Positions 23,052 to 33,857 of a stretch of DNA of 64,000 nt are shown piece after piece. Origin of the DNA: Spongilla lacustris. Lineage: Eukaryota > Porifera > Demospongiae > Spongillida > Spongillidae. The notes under the pieces were generated by a model, which saw only the letters and a program-made list of their open reading frames with translations, was not told where the DNA came from and ran no database searches. The stretch lies in contig OX442416.1 of the NCBI GenBank assembly GCA_949361645.1, forward strand, positions 2,343,430 through 2,407,429, in the 5' to 3' direction. The stretch's first letter is position 1. Each line of letters starts with the position of its first letter. Both the position numbers and the translations under genes were made by a program.

Positions 23052-26000
23052 ATGGCCGCGCCGTGGAGGCGGTGCATTAGGGCGCTGCTCGAGGCCCAGC
23101 CTTGGATGCATCTGAAAGTGGCGGACAGGGACGTGCTCGTGAAGGCCCTGTTTCGTGAGGCCGGGTACGAGGTGATGCTGTGCGATTTGGAGAACGTCTG
23201 GGAGGAAAGCGTCGAGTCGGAAGACATTTCCGGGCGCTCTAAGGTCAGCCGCGGCAAAGCTTGTATTGCCCGTAGCTGTACCGGCGTGTTCTTTTCCGCA
23301 GGTGCTAAATCCCAACGTCGAGGCTCCCACGGCAACCATTCTCCACAACTTGGCTACGCACTTGGAAGTGCAGCGGCCTGGGGCCGTGTACTCCACCAGG
23401 GAAGAGGGTGAAGGCGGTCTCGTGCTGGCCTTGAGCACGAAGATATCCGGGCTTCCGTACCAGTGGGAGTTCAGATGCAAGAAGGCTCCGGCACATGACG
23501 TACGTTAGTTACATTGTCGCGCGGGTGACCGTTAATAATATTATCCCATTATTGTTGTTTATACGCAATAATAATTGACCACTAACCATTAAAATAGCGG
23601 ATGTGTGAGGCTAATGAACAAACGCTTTAGGAGGAATGCGTGTTATGGATGTCTCCGCAGGTGAAAGGAAAATGTGTTTATATGGCCTGCGTGTGTGTGC
23701 AGATGTGTTAAAATATATTTATGCATGGTATGTGCATGCATATGTGATATGGGTATATTTATGCACGTTGCATGTATGTGTATCGGTTGATGTGCATGGG
23801 TGTGTATATTCTATTATTATGATATTTTGGTAGCATCACATTTGTTTGTTTTGTTCCTTCCATCCTTCCAAAACAAAGGAAAACGTTTACTAACAAGTGG
23901 GTGTGGTTGCACTAACAAGTGGGTGTGGTTACACTAACAAGTGGGTGTGGTTGCATTAACAAGTGGGTGTGGTTACACTAACAAGCGGGTGTGGTTACAC
24001 TAACAAGTGGGTATGGTTACACTAACAAGTGGGTGTGGTTACACTAACAAGTGGGTGTGGTTACACTAACAAGCAGGTGTGGTTACACTAACAAGTGGGT
24101 ATGGTTGCACTAACAAGTGGGTGTGGTTGCACTAACAAGTGGGTGTGGTCGCACTAACAAGTGGGTGTGGTTGCACTAACAAGTGGGTGTGGTTGCACTA
24201 ACAAGTGGGTGTGGTTGCACTAACACGTGGGTGTGGTTGCACTAACAAGTGGGTGTGGTCGCACTGCCCACTGTATTACTCACCTTTTCAGGCGAAGGTC
24301 ACCCATCTGGTCACGCCCCTGGTTGCCATGGTTGTCGAGCTATCCAGAAGGCAGCAGGAGTTGTTCAAGCTTCTCGGCAGGAAGGACAGAGAGATACAGG
24401 AGCTGAAGGAGAACAGAGGGACCCTTCGGAGAAGTAAGGGGGGGGGGGGGGGGGGGGAGTGAGGGGATGGGGGCAGGTGTGCAACATAGGGTGTGTGCGT
24501 GTATGTTTGTGTGAGTACTAGTGTATGTGTGAGTGTGTGTATTTTGATTGATATGAGTTGAGATTAGTGGCTTGCACATAGGCATATCTGCTTGCCCCTC
24601 TTCCCATGGCAATGGTTGGTCAAGTGCAGTGCCATAGCCTGATAGGGGTTCTCGTTTTTATTGTGATTGGTCCCCTCCCCTCCCTTTTCCCTTCCCTCCC
24701 TTCTCCCCATTTTCACTCCCTCCCCTCCCTTTTCCTTTGTCTCTCCCCCCTCCCATCTCTCCCTCCCTTTCATGGGAACTCTAGCTTATACAGTGTTACT
24801 ATTCACATCACCTCAATAACCTTGATGTCTTGCAGGGAATTTGGAGACTGCGCCATTTGACCCCAAGACATTCACCAACGATATGTCATTATCAAAGGTG
24901 GTCCAGCTGTTCACACACCTGCTCTTGTTGTTCGTAACTTGTATTAATCAGTATTAATCATGTGACTGCACGTGAGATAACTTGTATTAATCATGTGACT
25001 GGACATGTCATAACTTGTATTAATCATGTGACTGCACATGTGATAACTTGTATTAATCATGTGACAGCACGTGATAACTTGTATTAATCATGTGACTGCA
25101 CATGTGATAACTTGTATTAATCATGTGACTGGACATGTCATAACTTGTATTAATCATGTGACTGCACATGTGATAACTTCTATTAATCATGTGACTGCAC
25201 ATGTGATAAACTGTGCCTACAGGACTTTGAGCAAGCTGCCCGTGACCGGTTCCAGATCCTCTCGTCCCCAGATTCGCAGGCTCTGTACAAGGACACTACT
25301 CTATTGCTGCACTGGATATCAAACAGAGCTGACTGTACGTGTATTTCCTCCTCCCCAGACCTTACCTGCCTCCTCCACAGCCCTCTCCCTCTTCCCAGAC
25401 CTTACCTTCCACTTTCCCAACCCTATCTCTCTTCCCCAGACTTTACGTTCCTCCTCCCCAGCCCTTGTTTACCTAACACTCATCACCCTCCCTCCCTCCC
25501 TCAGATGAGGAGGTGGTGGATGTAGGCATGATGGCTGACGCCAGTACCACCGGGACTTGGGTGGGAAAGATTCCAGTGTCCCTCCTACCTGCCGTTTCCT
25601 TAGCGACCAGGACAGTCTCTCCTGTTACCTCCCCCGTGAAAAGGCCAGCAGTAGACTCCCCTACCAAGGTATTAATGTTAATCATGTGACTGCACATGTG
25701 ATAACTTGTATCAATCATGTGACTGCACATGTGATAACTTATGTCATGTGACTGCACATGTGATAACTTCTAACAATCATGTGACTGCACATGTGATAAC
25801 TTATATCAACATGTGACTGCACATGTGATAACATTAATCATGTGACTGCACATGTGATAACTGCATGTTACAGCAGGACTTTATCCTTTCACTCTGCACC
25901 AACACATAATCTCTCAGAGAGTGTGGTACACACAACACACACATGTACACACATGACACATACTAAACACCTGCATACATGTATGTAACATGTTACAAAC

Positions 26001-26849
26001 AACACACATGTATACATACTGTGTATCACACACATACACACACACATACCCAACAAGACTGAACTGCACATTACATAATGTGGTGGGAGGTGCCTTAGCT
26101 GTTGATCCACACACACATGTTACATAACATGGTGGGAGGGGCCTTAGCTGCTGATCCACACACACACGTTACATAACATGATGGGAGGTGCCTTAGCTGC
26201 TGATCCACCCACACACATGTTACATAACATGGTGGGAGGTGCCTTAGCTGCTGATCCACACACACATGTTACATAACATGGTGGGAGGTGCCTTAGCTGC
26301 TGATCCACCCACACACATGTTACATAACATGGTGGGAGGTGCCTTAGCTGCTGATCCACACACACACATGTTACATAACATGGTGGGAGGTGCCTTAGCT
26401 GCTGATCCACACACACACATGATGGGAGGTGCCTTAGCTGCTGATCCACACACACACATGTTACATAACATGGTGGGAGGTGCCTTAGCTGCTGATCCAC
26501 ACACACACATGTTACATAACATGGTGGGAGGTGCCTTAGCTGCTGATCCACACACACACACATGTTACATAACATGGTGGGAGGTGCCTTAGCTGCTGAT
26601 CCACACACACATTACATAACAGAGGCCTTTGAATGTGGTGTAATTATCTGCATATAAGTACCCAGTGTGTGTGTGTGTGCATGTGTGGTTGTCCACACCA
26701 TTTTGGGGACCTATTACCATGTGGCATCTTCCTCACAACTTATGTTCTTACCACCACAGCTAGATGAGAGGGCAAGGCGTGAGGAGCTGGAGAGGAAGCT
26801 TGAGGAGGAGAAGGCTAAGGGCAAGAAGAAGAAGAAACTGCTAGTCTAG
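23052..26849 (+). CDS. NHEJ1: XLF, non-homologous end-joining factor 1
   Basis: A DNA double-strand-break repair protein that bridges ends with XRCC4-ligase IV and Ku in the nucleus. Seven exons, 23052-23243, 23302-23499, 24292-24433, 24836-24897, 25223-25334, 25505-25668 and 26760-26849, join in phase to 319 codons (human XLF has 299). The head domain begins EAQPWMHLKV, like the human QPWAWLQL. In GLPYQW the leucine is residue 115, the same number as the XRCC4-contacting Leu115 of human XLF. A coiled coil follows from about 131 (ELSRRQQELFKLLGRKD), then a Ser/Thr/Pro-rich tail. The C-terminus ends KGKKKKKLLV, a basic run plus hydrophobic residues, as expected for the Ku-binding motif. Intron 1 is only 58 bp. 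The exon 4 donor (GTGGTC) is weak. The terminal exon exists in a second copy at 32232. Confidence 0.9.
23889..24262. repeat. 22-bp minisatellite (NHEJ1 intron 2)
   Basis: About 17 units of CACTAACAAGTGGGTGTGGT plus TG, ending roughly 30 bp before the exon 3 acceptor. Confidence 0.96.
24929..25210. repeat. 33-bp repeat, first array (NHEJ1 intron 4)
   Basis: Units contain TTAATCATGTGACTGCACAT followed by GTGATAACTTGTA. The same unit forms the array at 25673-25862 in intron 6. Confidence 0.94.
25673..25862. repeat. 33-bp repeat, second array (NHEJ1 intron 6)
   Basis: The same TCATGTGACTGCACATGTGA unit as the intron 4 array, starting 4 bp after the exon 6 donor. Confidence 0.94.
26080..26608. 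repeat. About 50-bp minisatellite (NHEJ1 intron 6)
   Basis: About 11 units containing GTTACATAACATGGTGGGAG and TGCCTTAGCTGCTGATCCAC. The same array recurs at 31436-31935 upstream of the duplicated NHEJ1 exon. Confidence 0.95.
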
Positions 26850-27389
26850 CGTCCTCTTCCCCAGACTGCCACCGGTGTGGCAGGTACCTCCTCCCCAGGC
26901 TGGACCTGATTACCAAACAAAATGTACATGCAAATGTTTGATTAGATTATTATCTATTTTGACCAGGTGCGCTATTGCCATGCCAACTGATGCACTGCTA
27001 ATGCACTAGCTGTACTATGTGCTTAGCATGACTTTACTGGCCACACCCACCGTGTGCCTCACTGACCACACCCACCGTGTGTCTCTACTGGGCACACTTT
27101 CAGTGTGCTGGAACATCACAATGTCCCCTATGTGTACCAGCCAGGTGTGTTAGGAGCCATGGGAGGGCAACCCTCAACATATGAATTCCAGCTGAATATA
27201 GGGTGTTATGTGAGGGACCGTCTCATTGGAGTTTGTTAGAACGTGGCTTGTTACATTACATATGATAAACATAACTTCAAGCACACACACACACACACAT
27301 GTACATCTACATCATGTTGAGGGAGTGTGCAATGTGCCCAGCCCACATTCACTGATGAACTGGAGTAGAGGCTATGGTATTGACCAACT

Positions 27390-27664
27390 TCACTGTAGCC
27401 TTGTGTGGATCTGCTTCAGTTGTCCAAGGATTGATGTGAAGTTGAAGGTCCCCTTGTTGCTCTCATAGGGATCCTGTGTGGGCCATGTGGTGAATAAATC
27501 AGCTAGTGCACACACACACAATCAGAGAATTAAGGCAGGCAAACAGGTTTGGCCTTACCAGCATGACTTGTCCGTCCAGTTTGGCAGCAAGCCTGGAGGC
27601 TGTGCTGAGATAGTGGTCATAGAAGCCAAGAAAGGCTTCCTTCTTGATATCCCTGATGAGGACA

Positions 27665-27706
<42 letters not shown>

Positions 27707-30705
27707 TGTACACAAACACACAAACACACTGATAAAGGTGCTCATATAACATAGCAACAATCAATAATACAGCTATGCATACAGTGGTACCCTCCTGATA
27801 TGACTGCATGATACCCTCCTGATATGACTGCGTGATAGTGTACAGGACACATACCCAAGTGACACATATACGTGCATTATACACATAGCACACACACTAT
27901 TAATAATAGCACACACATACACATACCTCAGTTCACTGGGATGGTGTTCATGTTCTATGGAGTCACACACTGCTACCCTGAGGGTCTCATGTACGATGAT
28001 GTCATTATAGTGCTGGACATCTCCAGGTCTTCTTTCCTATGTATGTGTGTGTGTGTGGGGGGGGGGGGGAGTGTGCATGTGTGTGCACATTAGCACAAGG
28101 TGACTTCAGCCACCAAACATACATACATTCTCATAGCCAGGTTCATTGTGGTATGGCTTGTCATTCATCAGGGACTGGATGGATATGGCTACTGAGCAGA
28201 GGGAGAGGGAGGGGGTCCAACCTGGGCCCCGAAATGTTCTGTGTAGAAAGTGGGAGGGGGGAGGGGAGGAGGAAGAAGAAGGGGAGGGAAGAGAAGGAGA
28301 GGAGGAGAAGGGGAGGAGGAGAAGGGGAGGAGGAGAAGGGGAGGGAGGAGAAGGGGAGGGAGGAGAAGGGGAGGGAGGAGAAGGGGAGGGAGGAGAAGGG
28401 GAGGGAGGAGAAGGTGGAAAAAGAAAGTTTACACATGGGGATAACTGATGGTATGAAAAATTCACCACATAAGTCATCTATACAGAGGTCCACAACATAC
28501 TGCTGGAGTGAGACAAGGCTTACCAGCTCTCTTCCTCAATCCTTCTCTCCCTCAACCCTGTTGCTTACAAAGGCGTCATTGGTTAATTTGTCCACAATGA
28601 TAATCAAATGCCCCTTGTTAAGAACCAAATCACAACACATTAACATTCAATTTTTTACTGTACAAATAATAAATGGGAAACTAATTGCCCTCATACAATA
28701 ATTAGCCCCCATACGAGGTGAAACAATCACTGGCTCACGAACACACTTCCACAAAGGCCTGCAGGGGACTCACCCAAGAATGCTTAGGCAAATCCTTCCG
28801 CTGGGAAACATGTTAGGGTTAAACCTCACAGTGCCTCCCCCCGTGGTCAGGAGACGCACCCTGGGGGGCTGATGGGGGTATGTGGGCGGGAAGCATAGGA
28901 CAAAGTGGAAGAAGCCTCCCTCGTAGGGCGTGTCAAACGGCCCTGTCAGAAGAATGTGGACCTGGGGGGCGTGGCAGAAAGTAATGTAATTGAAATTTAT
29001 GACATGTCTGTTTACCATCGTACAGACACTCACATGACCATCACATGATCATGAGCATGCCCAACAGATCATTACATGTCTATGTAGTCGCAACCAGCTA
29101 CTGCACTATCACACACACACATGCATACACCACCACAGACTGCTGTAAAAGCTGTCTAACGTGGTGACCATTTAAGATATTTTTTCCTTGTATTTGATTC
29201 AGACTTCAATAAGTGGTTGCATCATGGCATGAGGCCTCATTGGTCAGTTTTGCTGTACATGTGCGTCGAATGCTTTCTGTTGTCAGAGGGCCAAAGGGAA
29301 AAAAAAAATGCTTGTTCAAAAATAATAATATATTAGTTATTAAAATGAATACCAATATACTGGGAACCGGTCACATTCTTGCAAATGTAGACTTTTTAAA
29401 TGTAGTATGGTAATGATGGTAGGAGTAATTAGGTAGTGTAGAGGGGGGAGGTGTATGTGCTGATATGTTCCTCATTACGAAATCAAATGATGCTCGCTTT
29501 ACTAGTGAATTTAAATTTGCTGTCCTAGTTTACTGCACAAGGGAGCTGGTCATGTGCTACTGTTTGCTAAAGAATTATATCTGTTAGGAGGAGGGGTGGC
29601 TGAGTGGTTGTGTGTGTGTGTGTGTGTGTGTGTGTGCATTCCAGAGGTCCTCACAGTGTCAGAGATGATTATATGCTGGCAGATTTCAGCTCAGGAACCA
29701 CACACAGATATGCAGAAATTATTTGTAGAAGTGAATGAGGTGGGAAAAGAGTTGAAAGGGGAGGAGGAGGAAGAAGAGGAGGGGGAGGTGGAGGAGGGGG
29801 GAGGTGGAGGAGGAGGGGAGGTGGAGGAGGGGAGGTGGAGGAGGAGGCGAGAGGTGGAGGAGGAGGAGGAGGTGGAGGAGGTGTAAAGGGAGGTGGAGGA
29901 GGTGTAAGGGGAGGCGGTGGAAGAGGAGGTGGAGTAGGAGTAGGTGGTAACTGGTAAGTAAGGCTGGCTCATTGCCAATTCCATTGCATAAAAAAATTAA
30001 TAACGCAGCCCATTCCTAGTTTATTAACCATAACATCACGCGAAACAGTGCAGTATACACGTTTCCGTTACGCCTTCCAATTGATAATCGCGGAGGCGTT
30101 ACGTAAGCGGTACCATGTAGGCCTAAAGTAACGGCGGCAAGCTATTATAGGAGTGCTGAGAGCCGAGTTCACTACATGTCGCGTAACTGTACCCTCGTTC
30201 CCAGCTTAAAAGTGAAAGGAAAGCTTTTTTTTCGTGACCATCAGGTTTTTACTTAGCATTTCGGTTGTTTACCAGCGCTTCTTTCGACTAAGGTAAGTAT
30301 ATGGGTTATTTAAAAACACAGCCTGCAGGCAGTCACAGCGATCTACACCTATTTTCGTACAAACCGATTTGCCGAAGACTGACCAAGGTGTATAGAATGT
30401 TTCGCGGATAGGCCTACGCCGGGATATGCATGCGTATGAGTACTAATACCTTTGTTATATTGTCTCCGTCGGGAACAACGCATATTCCGGGTGGGGGATC
30501 AGTGAAGATGGAATGGAGATCTCTATATGTACAGACAATTAACAGCCACACACTAGTTTTTATTTTTAAAAAGTTATTTTACAAAGGGGCTCTCGAATCG
30601 ATCGAACCTCTTGATTCTGGCCAACGCTTCTGGTGTGTATTTTTCATCCTTCCAATCCGGAGAATTCAACGGGTCCCATAGCAGGGATGGCTGTGCAGTG
30701 GCCAT
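27390..30705 (-). CDS. UBE2Z: UBE2Z-like ubiquitin-conjugating enzyme, copy A
   Basis: An E2 enzyme. In other animals UBE2Z takes ubiquitin or FAT10 from the E1 UBA6. Seven exons, 30705-30608, 30522-30450, 28961-28774, 28238-28127, 28036-27927, 27652-27559 and 27473-27390, join in phase to 252 codons. Family marks: [31 protein letters not shown] in place of HPN, catalytic Cys115 in [10 protein letters not shown], then [13 protein letters not shown] and [10 protein letters not shown]. The N-terminus starts [12 protein letters not shown] and lacks the long Gly/Ala/Pro leader of human UBE2Z. Exon 7 differs from the other copies: an insertion near 27383-27396 gives the end HTRLQ and stop, about 11 residues short. 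The exon 1 donor (GTTCGA) is weak. The gene converges on NHEJ1, 540 bp apart. Confidence 0.87.
30293..30300 (+). promoter_or_regulatory. Conserved plus-strand splice-donor-like site, copy A
   Basis: CTAAGGTAAGTAT is a near-perfect donor on the strand opposite UBE2Z, inside UBE2Z intron 2. The same context, TTACCAGCGCTTC followed by AGGTAAG, occurs at 35841 (copy B) and 46063 (copy C). It could mark the end of an antisense leader exon. No downstream exon was recognised. Confidence 0.35.
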
Positions 30706-32080
30706 GAAAAATTGAAATCACGTGCCTATAATTATGCAATAATCTATAAATCAATATGCCAGAGAGTTAACAATTAGTATGTGGCCAAATACTAATCGAA
30801 TTCATTACAAAAGGTGATGAGACACAAAGGAAATAGGCATCCCTATGTACATCTGTCAATTAATGCTAAGTAAACAGAGGTGTCTAAAGATGGCGCCGTA
30901 ATGAGGCTAAAACATAACCAAACAAACGGCTTCTACGCTGAAAAGGAGATTTTTTTTTTGCGTTTCAAGGTAGCATCGAAATATGATTTTAGATTTTGGA
31001 TGCAAGAAATTATCCCACCCTGCCATTTTTAAATCCCACCTCTAGAGTCCAGGCCTGCAGTACGTTGCCAGGGGGATCGAGGGGAATGAGGATGGAGGTG
31101 GGGGGAAGGGAGAGCCAGGGAGGTCCCTCCTTCGGTCGCCTCAGCTATCTATTTCACCCCCCCCCCCCCCCCCCCCCCCCAAGACATTCTGGCTACGGGC
31201 CTGAAATAACACAACACCTCAACACACGCCACTGTGCCCCCTCCCCAGCCCTATCCCTCGTCCCAGACCTTACCTTCCTCCTCCCTAGCCCTTTCCCTCT
31301 TCCCCAGCCCTTGTTTTCCTACCAAGTCTCTCCCTCTCTCCCTCCCTCTCTCCAGCATCCCTCTCTCCCTCCCTCTCTCCCTCCTCTCCCTCCCTCTCTC
31401 TCTCCCTCCCTGCCTTATAATTAGCTGGTGATCCACACAAACACATTACGACACATTACATAACATGGTGGGAGGGGCCAATCCACACACACACACATGT
31501 TACATAACATGGTGGGAGGGGCCTTAGCTGCTAATCCATACACACACATGTTACATAACATGGTGGGAGGTGCCTTAGCTGCTGATCCACACACACATGT
31601 TACATAACATGGTGGGAGGTGCCTTAGCTGCTAATCCATACACACACATGTTACATAACATGGTGGGAGGTGCCTTAGCTGCTGATCCACACACACACAT
31701 GTTACATAACATGGTGGGAGGTGCCTTAGCTGCTGATCCACACACACACACATGTTATATAACATGACGAGAGGTGCCTTAGCTGCTGATCCACAGACAC
31801 ATGTTACATAACATGGTGGGAGGTGCCTTACCTGCTGATCCACACACACATGTTACATAACATGATGGGAGGTGCCTTAGCTGGTGATCCACACACACAT
31901 GTTACATAACATGATGGGAGGTGCCTTAGCTGTTGATTCTTAATAGTCAGTTTCCACTACAGAAAGTGATACTTAACACATGCGCAAATCAAGCAGAAAC
32001 CTTGCAATGTAATTATCTGCATAGAAGAAGTTAGCTCTCAATGCATACCCAGTGTGTTTGTGTGTGTGTGTTATCAATGT

Positions 32081-32120
<40 letters not shown>

Positions 32121-32123
32121 AAC

Positions 32124-32155
<32 letters not shown>

Positions 32156-32231
32156 GCGCAACGTGTGTTTGTCTGTGTGTGTGTGTGTGACATCTGCACC
32201 CTTTTGGGAACTTATGTTCTTACCACCACAG
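30706..32231. other. Spacer between UBE2Z-A and the NHEJ1 exon copy
   Basis: It contains the upstream block common to the UBE2Z copies (30890-31010, GGCTTCTACGCTGAAAAGGA), then a poly-C run (about 31158-31180). C/T-rich sequence at 31225-31420 resembles NHEJ1 intron 5 (CCCAGACCTTACCTTCC). Next is the 50-bp minisatellite at 31436-31935, then a GT-rich stretch to the exon copy. NHEJ1 exon 6 is absent from this block. Confidence 0.6.
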
Positions 32232-32321
32232 CTAGATGAGAGGGCAAGGTGTGAGGAGCTGGAGAGGAAGCTTGAGGAGGAGAAGACTAAGGGCAAGAAG
32301 AAGAAGAAACTGCTAGTCTAG
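32232..32321 (+). pseudogene. Duplicated NHEJ1 terminal exon
   Basis: A second copy of NHEJ1 exon 7, complete with its acceptor (CTTACCACCACAG), the 29 codons, stop and the same 3' sequence. It reads LDERARCEELERKLEEEKTK and then the same lysine run with LLV. There are two amino-acid changes from the exon at 26760 (R to C and A to T), and the frame is intact. The exons upstream of it in NHEJ1 are missing from the block. It is either an inert copy or an alternative terminal exon for NHEJ1, since its phase and acceptor are usable. Confidence 0.9.
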
Positions 32322-32817
32322 CGTCCTCTTCCCCAGACTGCCACCGGTGTGGCAGGTGCCTCCTCCCCAGGCTGGACCTGATTACCAAACAAAATGTACA
32401 TGCAAATGTTTGATTAGATTATTATCTATTTTGACCAGGTGCGCTATTGCCATGCCAACTGATGCACTGCTAATGCACTAGCTGTACTATGTGCTTAGCA
32501 TGACTCTACTGGCCACACCCACCATGTGCCTCACTGACCACACCCACCATGTGCCTCTACTGGCCACACCCACCATGTGCCTCACTGACCACACCCACCA
32601 TGTGCCTCGCTGACCACACCCACCATGTGTCTCTACTGGGCACTCTTTCAGTGTGCTGGAACATCAAAAAGTCCCCCATGCATACCAGCCGGGTGCGTTA
32701 GGAGCCAACCCTCAACATATGAATTCCAGCTGAATATAGGGTGTTATGTGAGGGACCATCTCATTGAAGTTTGTTAAAACTTGGCTTGTTACATTACATA
32801 TGATAAACATAACTTGA

Positions 32818-32819
<2 letters not shown>

Positions 32820-32894
<75 letters not shown>
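32820..32894. repeat. (AC)n microsatellite
   Basis: About 37 uninterrupted AC units downstream of UBE2Z-B. The corresponding site after copy A (27281-27300) has about 9. Confidence 0.98.
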
Positions 32895-32896
<2 letters not shown>

Positions 32897-32938
32897 CTAC
32901 ATCATGTTGAGGGAATGTGCAATGTGCCCGGCCCACAT

Positions 32939-33799
32939 TCACTGATGAACTGGAGTAGAGGCTATGGTATTGGAGACCAGCCTTGTGTGGATCTGCTTCA
33001 GACGTCCAAGGATTGATGTGAAGTTGAAGGTCCCCTTGTTGCTCTCATAGGGGTCCTGTGTGGGCCAAGTGGTGAATAAATCAGCTAATAATGCACATAC
33101 ACACACAGAGAATTAAGGCAGGCAAACAGGTTTGGCTTTACCAGCATGACTTGTCCGTCCAGTTTGGCAGCAAGCCTGGAGGCTGTGCTAAGATAGTGGT
33201 CATAGAAGCCAAGAAAGGCGTCCTTCTTGATATCACTGATGAGGACACACACACACACACATACAAACACATGTACAAAAACACACACATACACACACTG
33301 ATAAGGGCACACTTATGCTCATATAACATAGCAACAATCAAGAATATAGCTATGACCTCTTGTACATACATGCCCATGCACACACAGACTGCATACTGTG
33401 ATACCATCCTCATATGACTGCATGATAACCTCCTGATGTGTCTGCATAATAGTTTACAGGCCCATGCCCAAGTGTCAAGGAAGCAGTTACAGCTGGAACC
33501 CAGAGGTAATCTGATGAGCCACATGATGATAAGTCATGTCAACGAGAGGTTGAATGGCTGCCTGCATGCATGTGATCAAGGCTTGGGACCAGACCAGTTT
33601 AGAACTGGTTTACCATAGATTCCCATTAAAAAAACCCCTTTGAGTGTTCATGTGACAGTCGTTGTACTAGTTGTACTGCTGTAGTGCGGTGCATACTCTA
33701 TAGTGTGATCATACACAGCCGGTGATTCTGTGCGTCGGTACGCTAGCGCGGTGAACAGTCATCTACACCAAGTCACACATGTACATGTACTATACACAT

Positions 33800-33857
<58 letters not shown>

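Noticed and set aside
23004..23496. Minus-strand ORFs over the start of NHEJ1
   Set aside because: They are opposite exons 1 and 2, whose plus-strand translation matches XLF through two phase-consistent exons.
30595..30615. tRNA B-box-like GGTTCGAT at the exon 1 donor of the UBE2Z copies
   Set aside because: No matching A box or cloverleaf around it. It is the 3' end of exon 1 and the start of intron 1.
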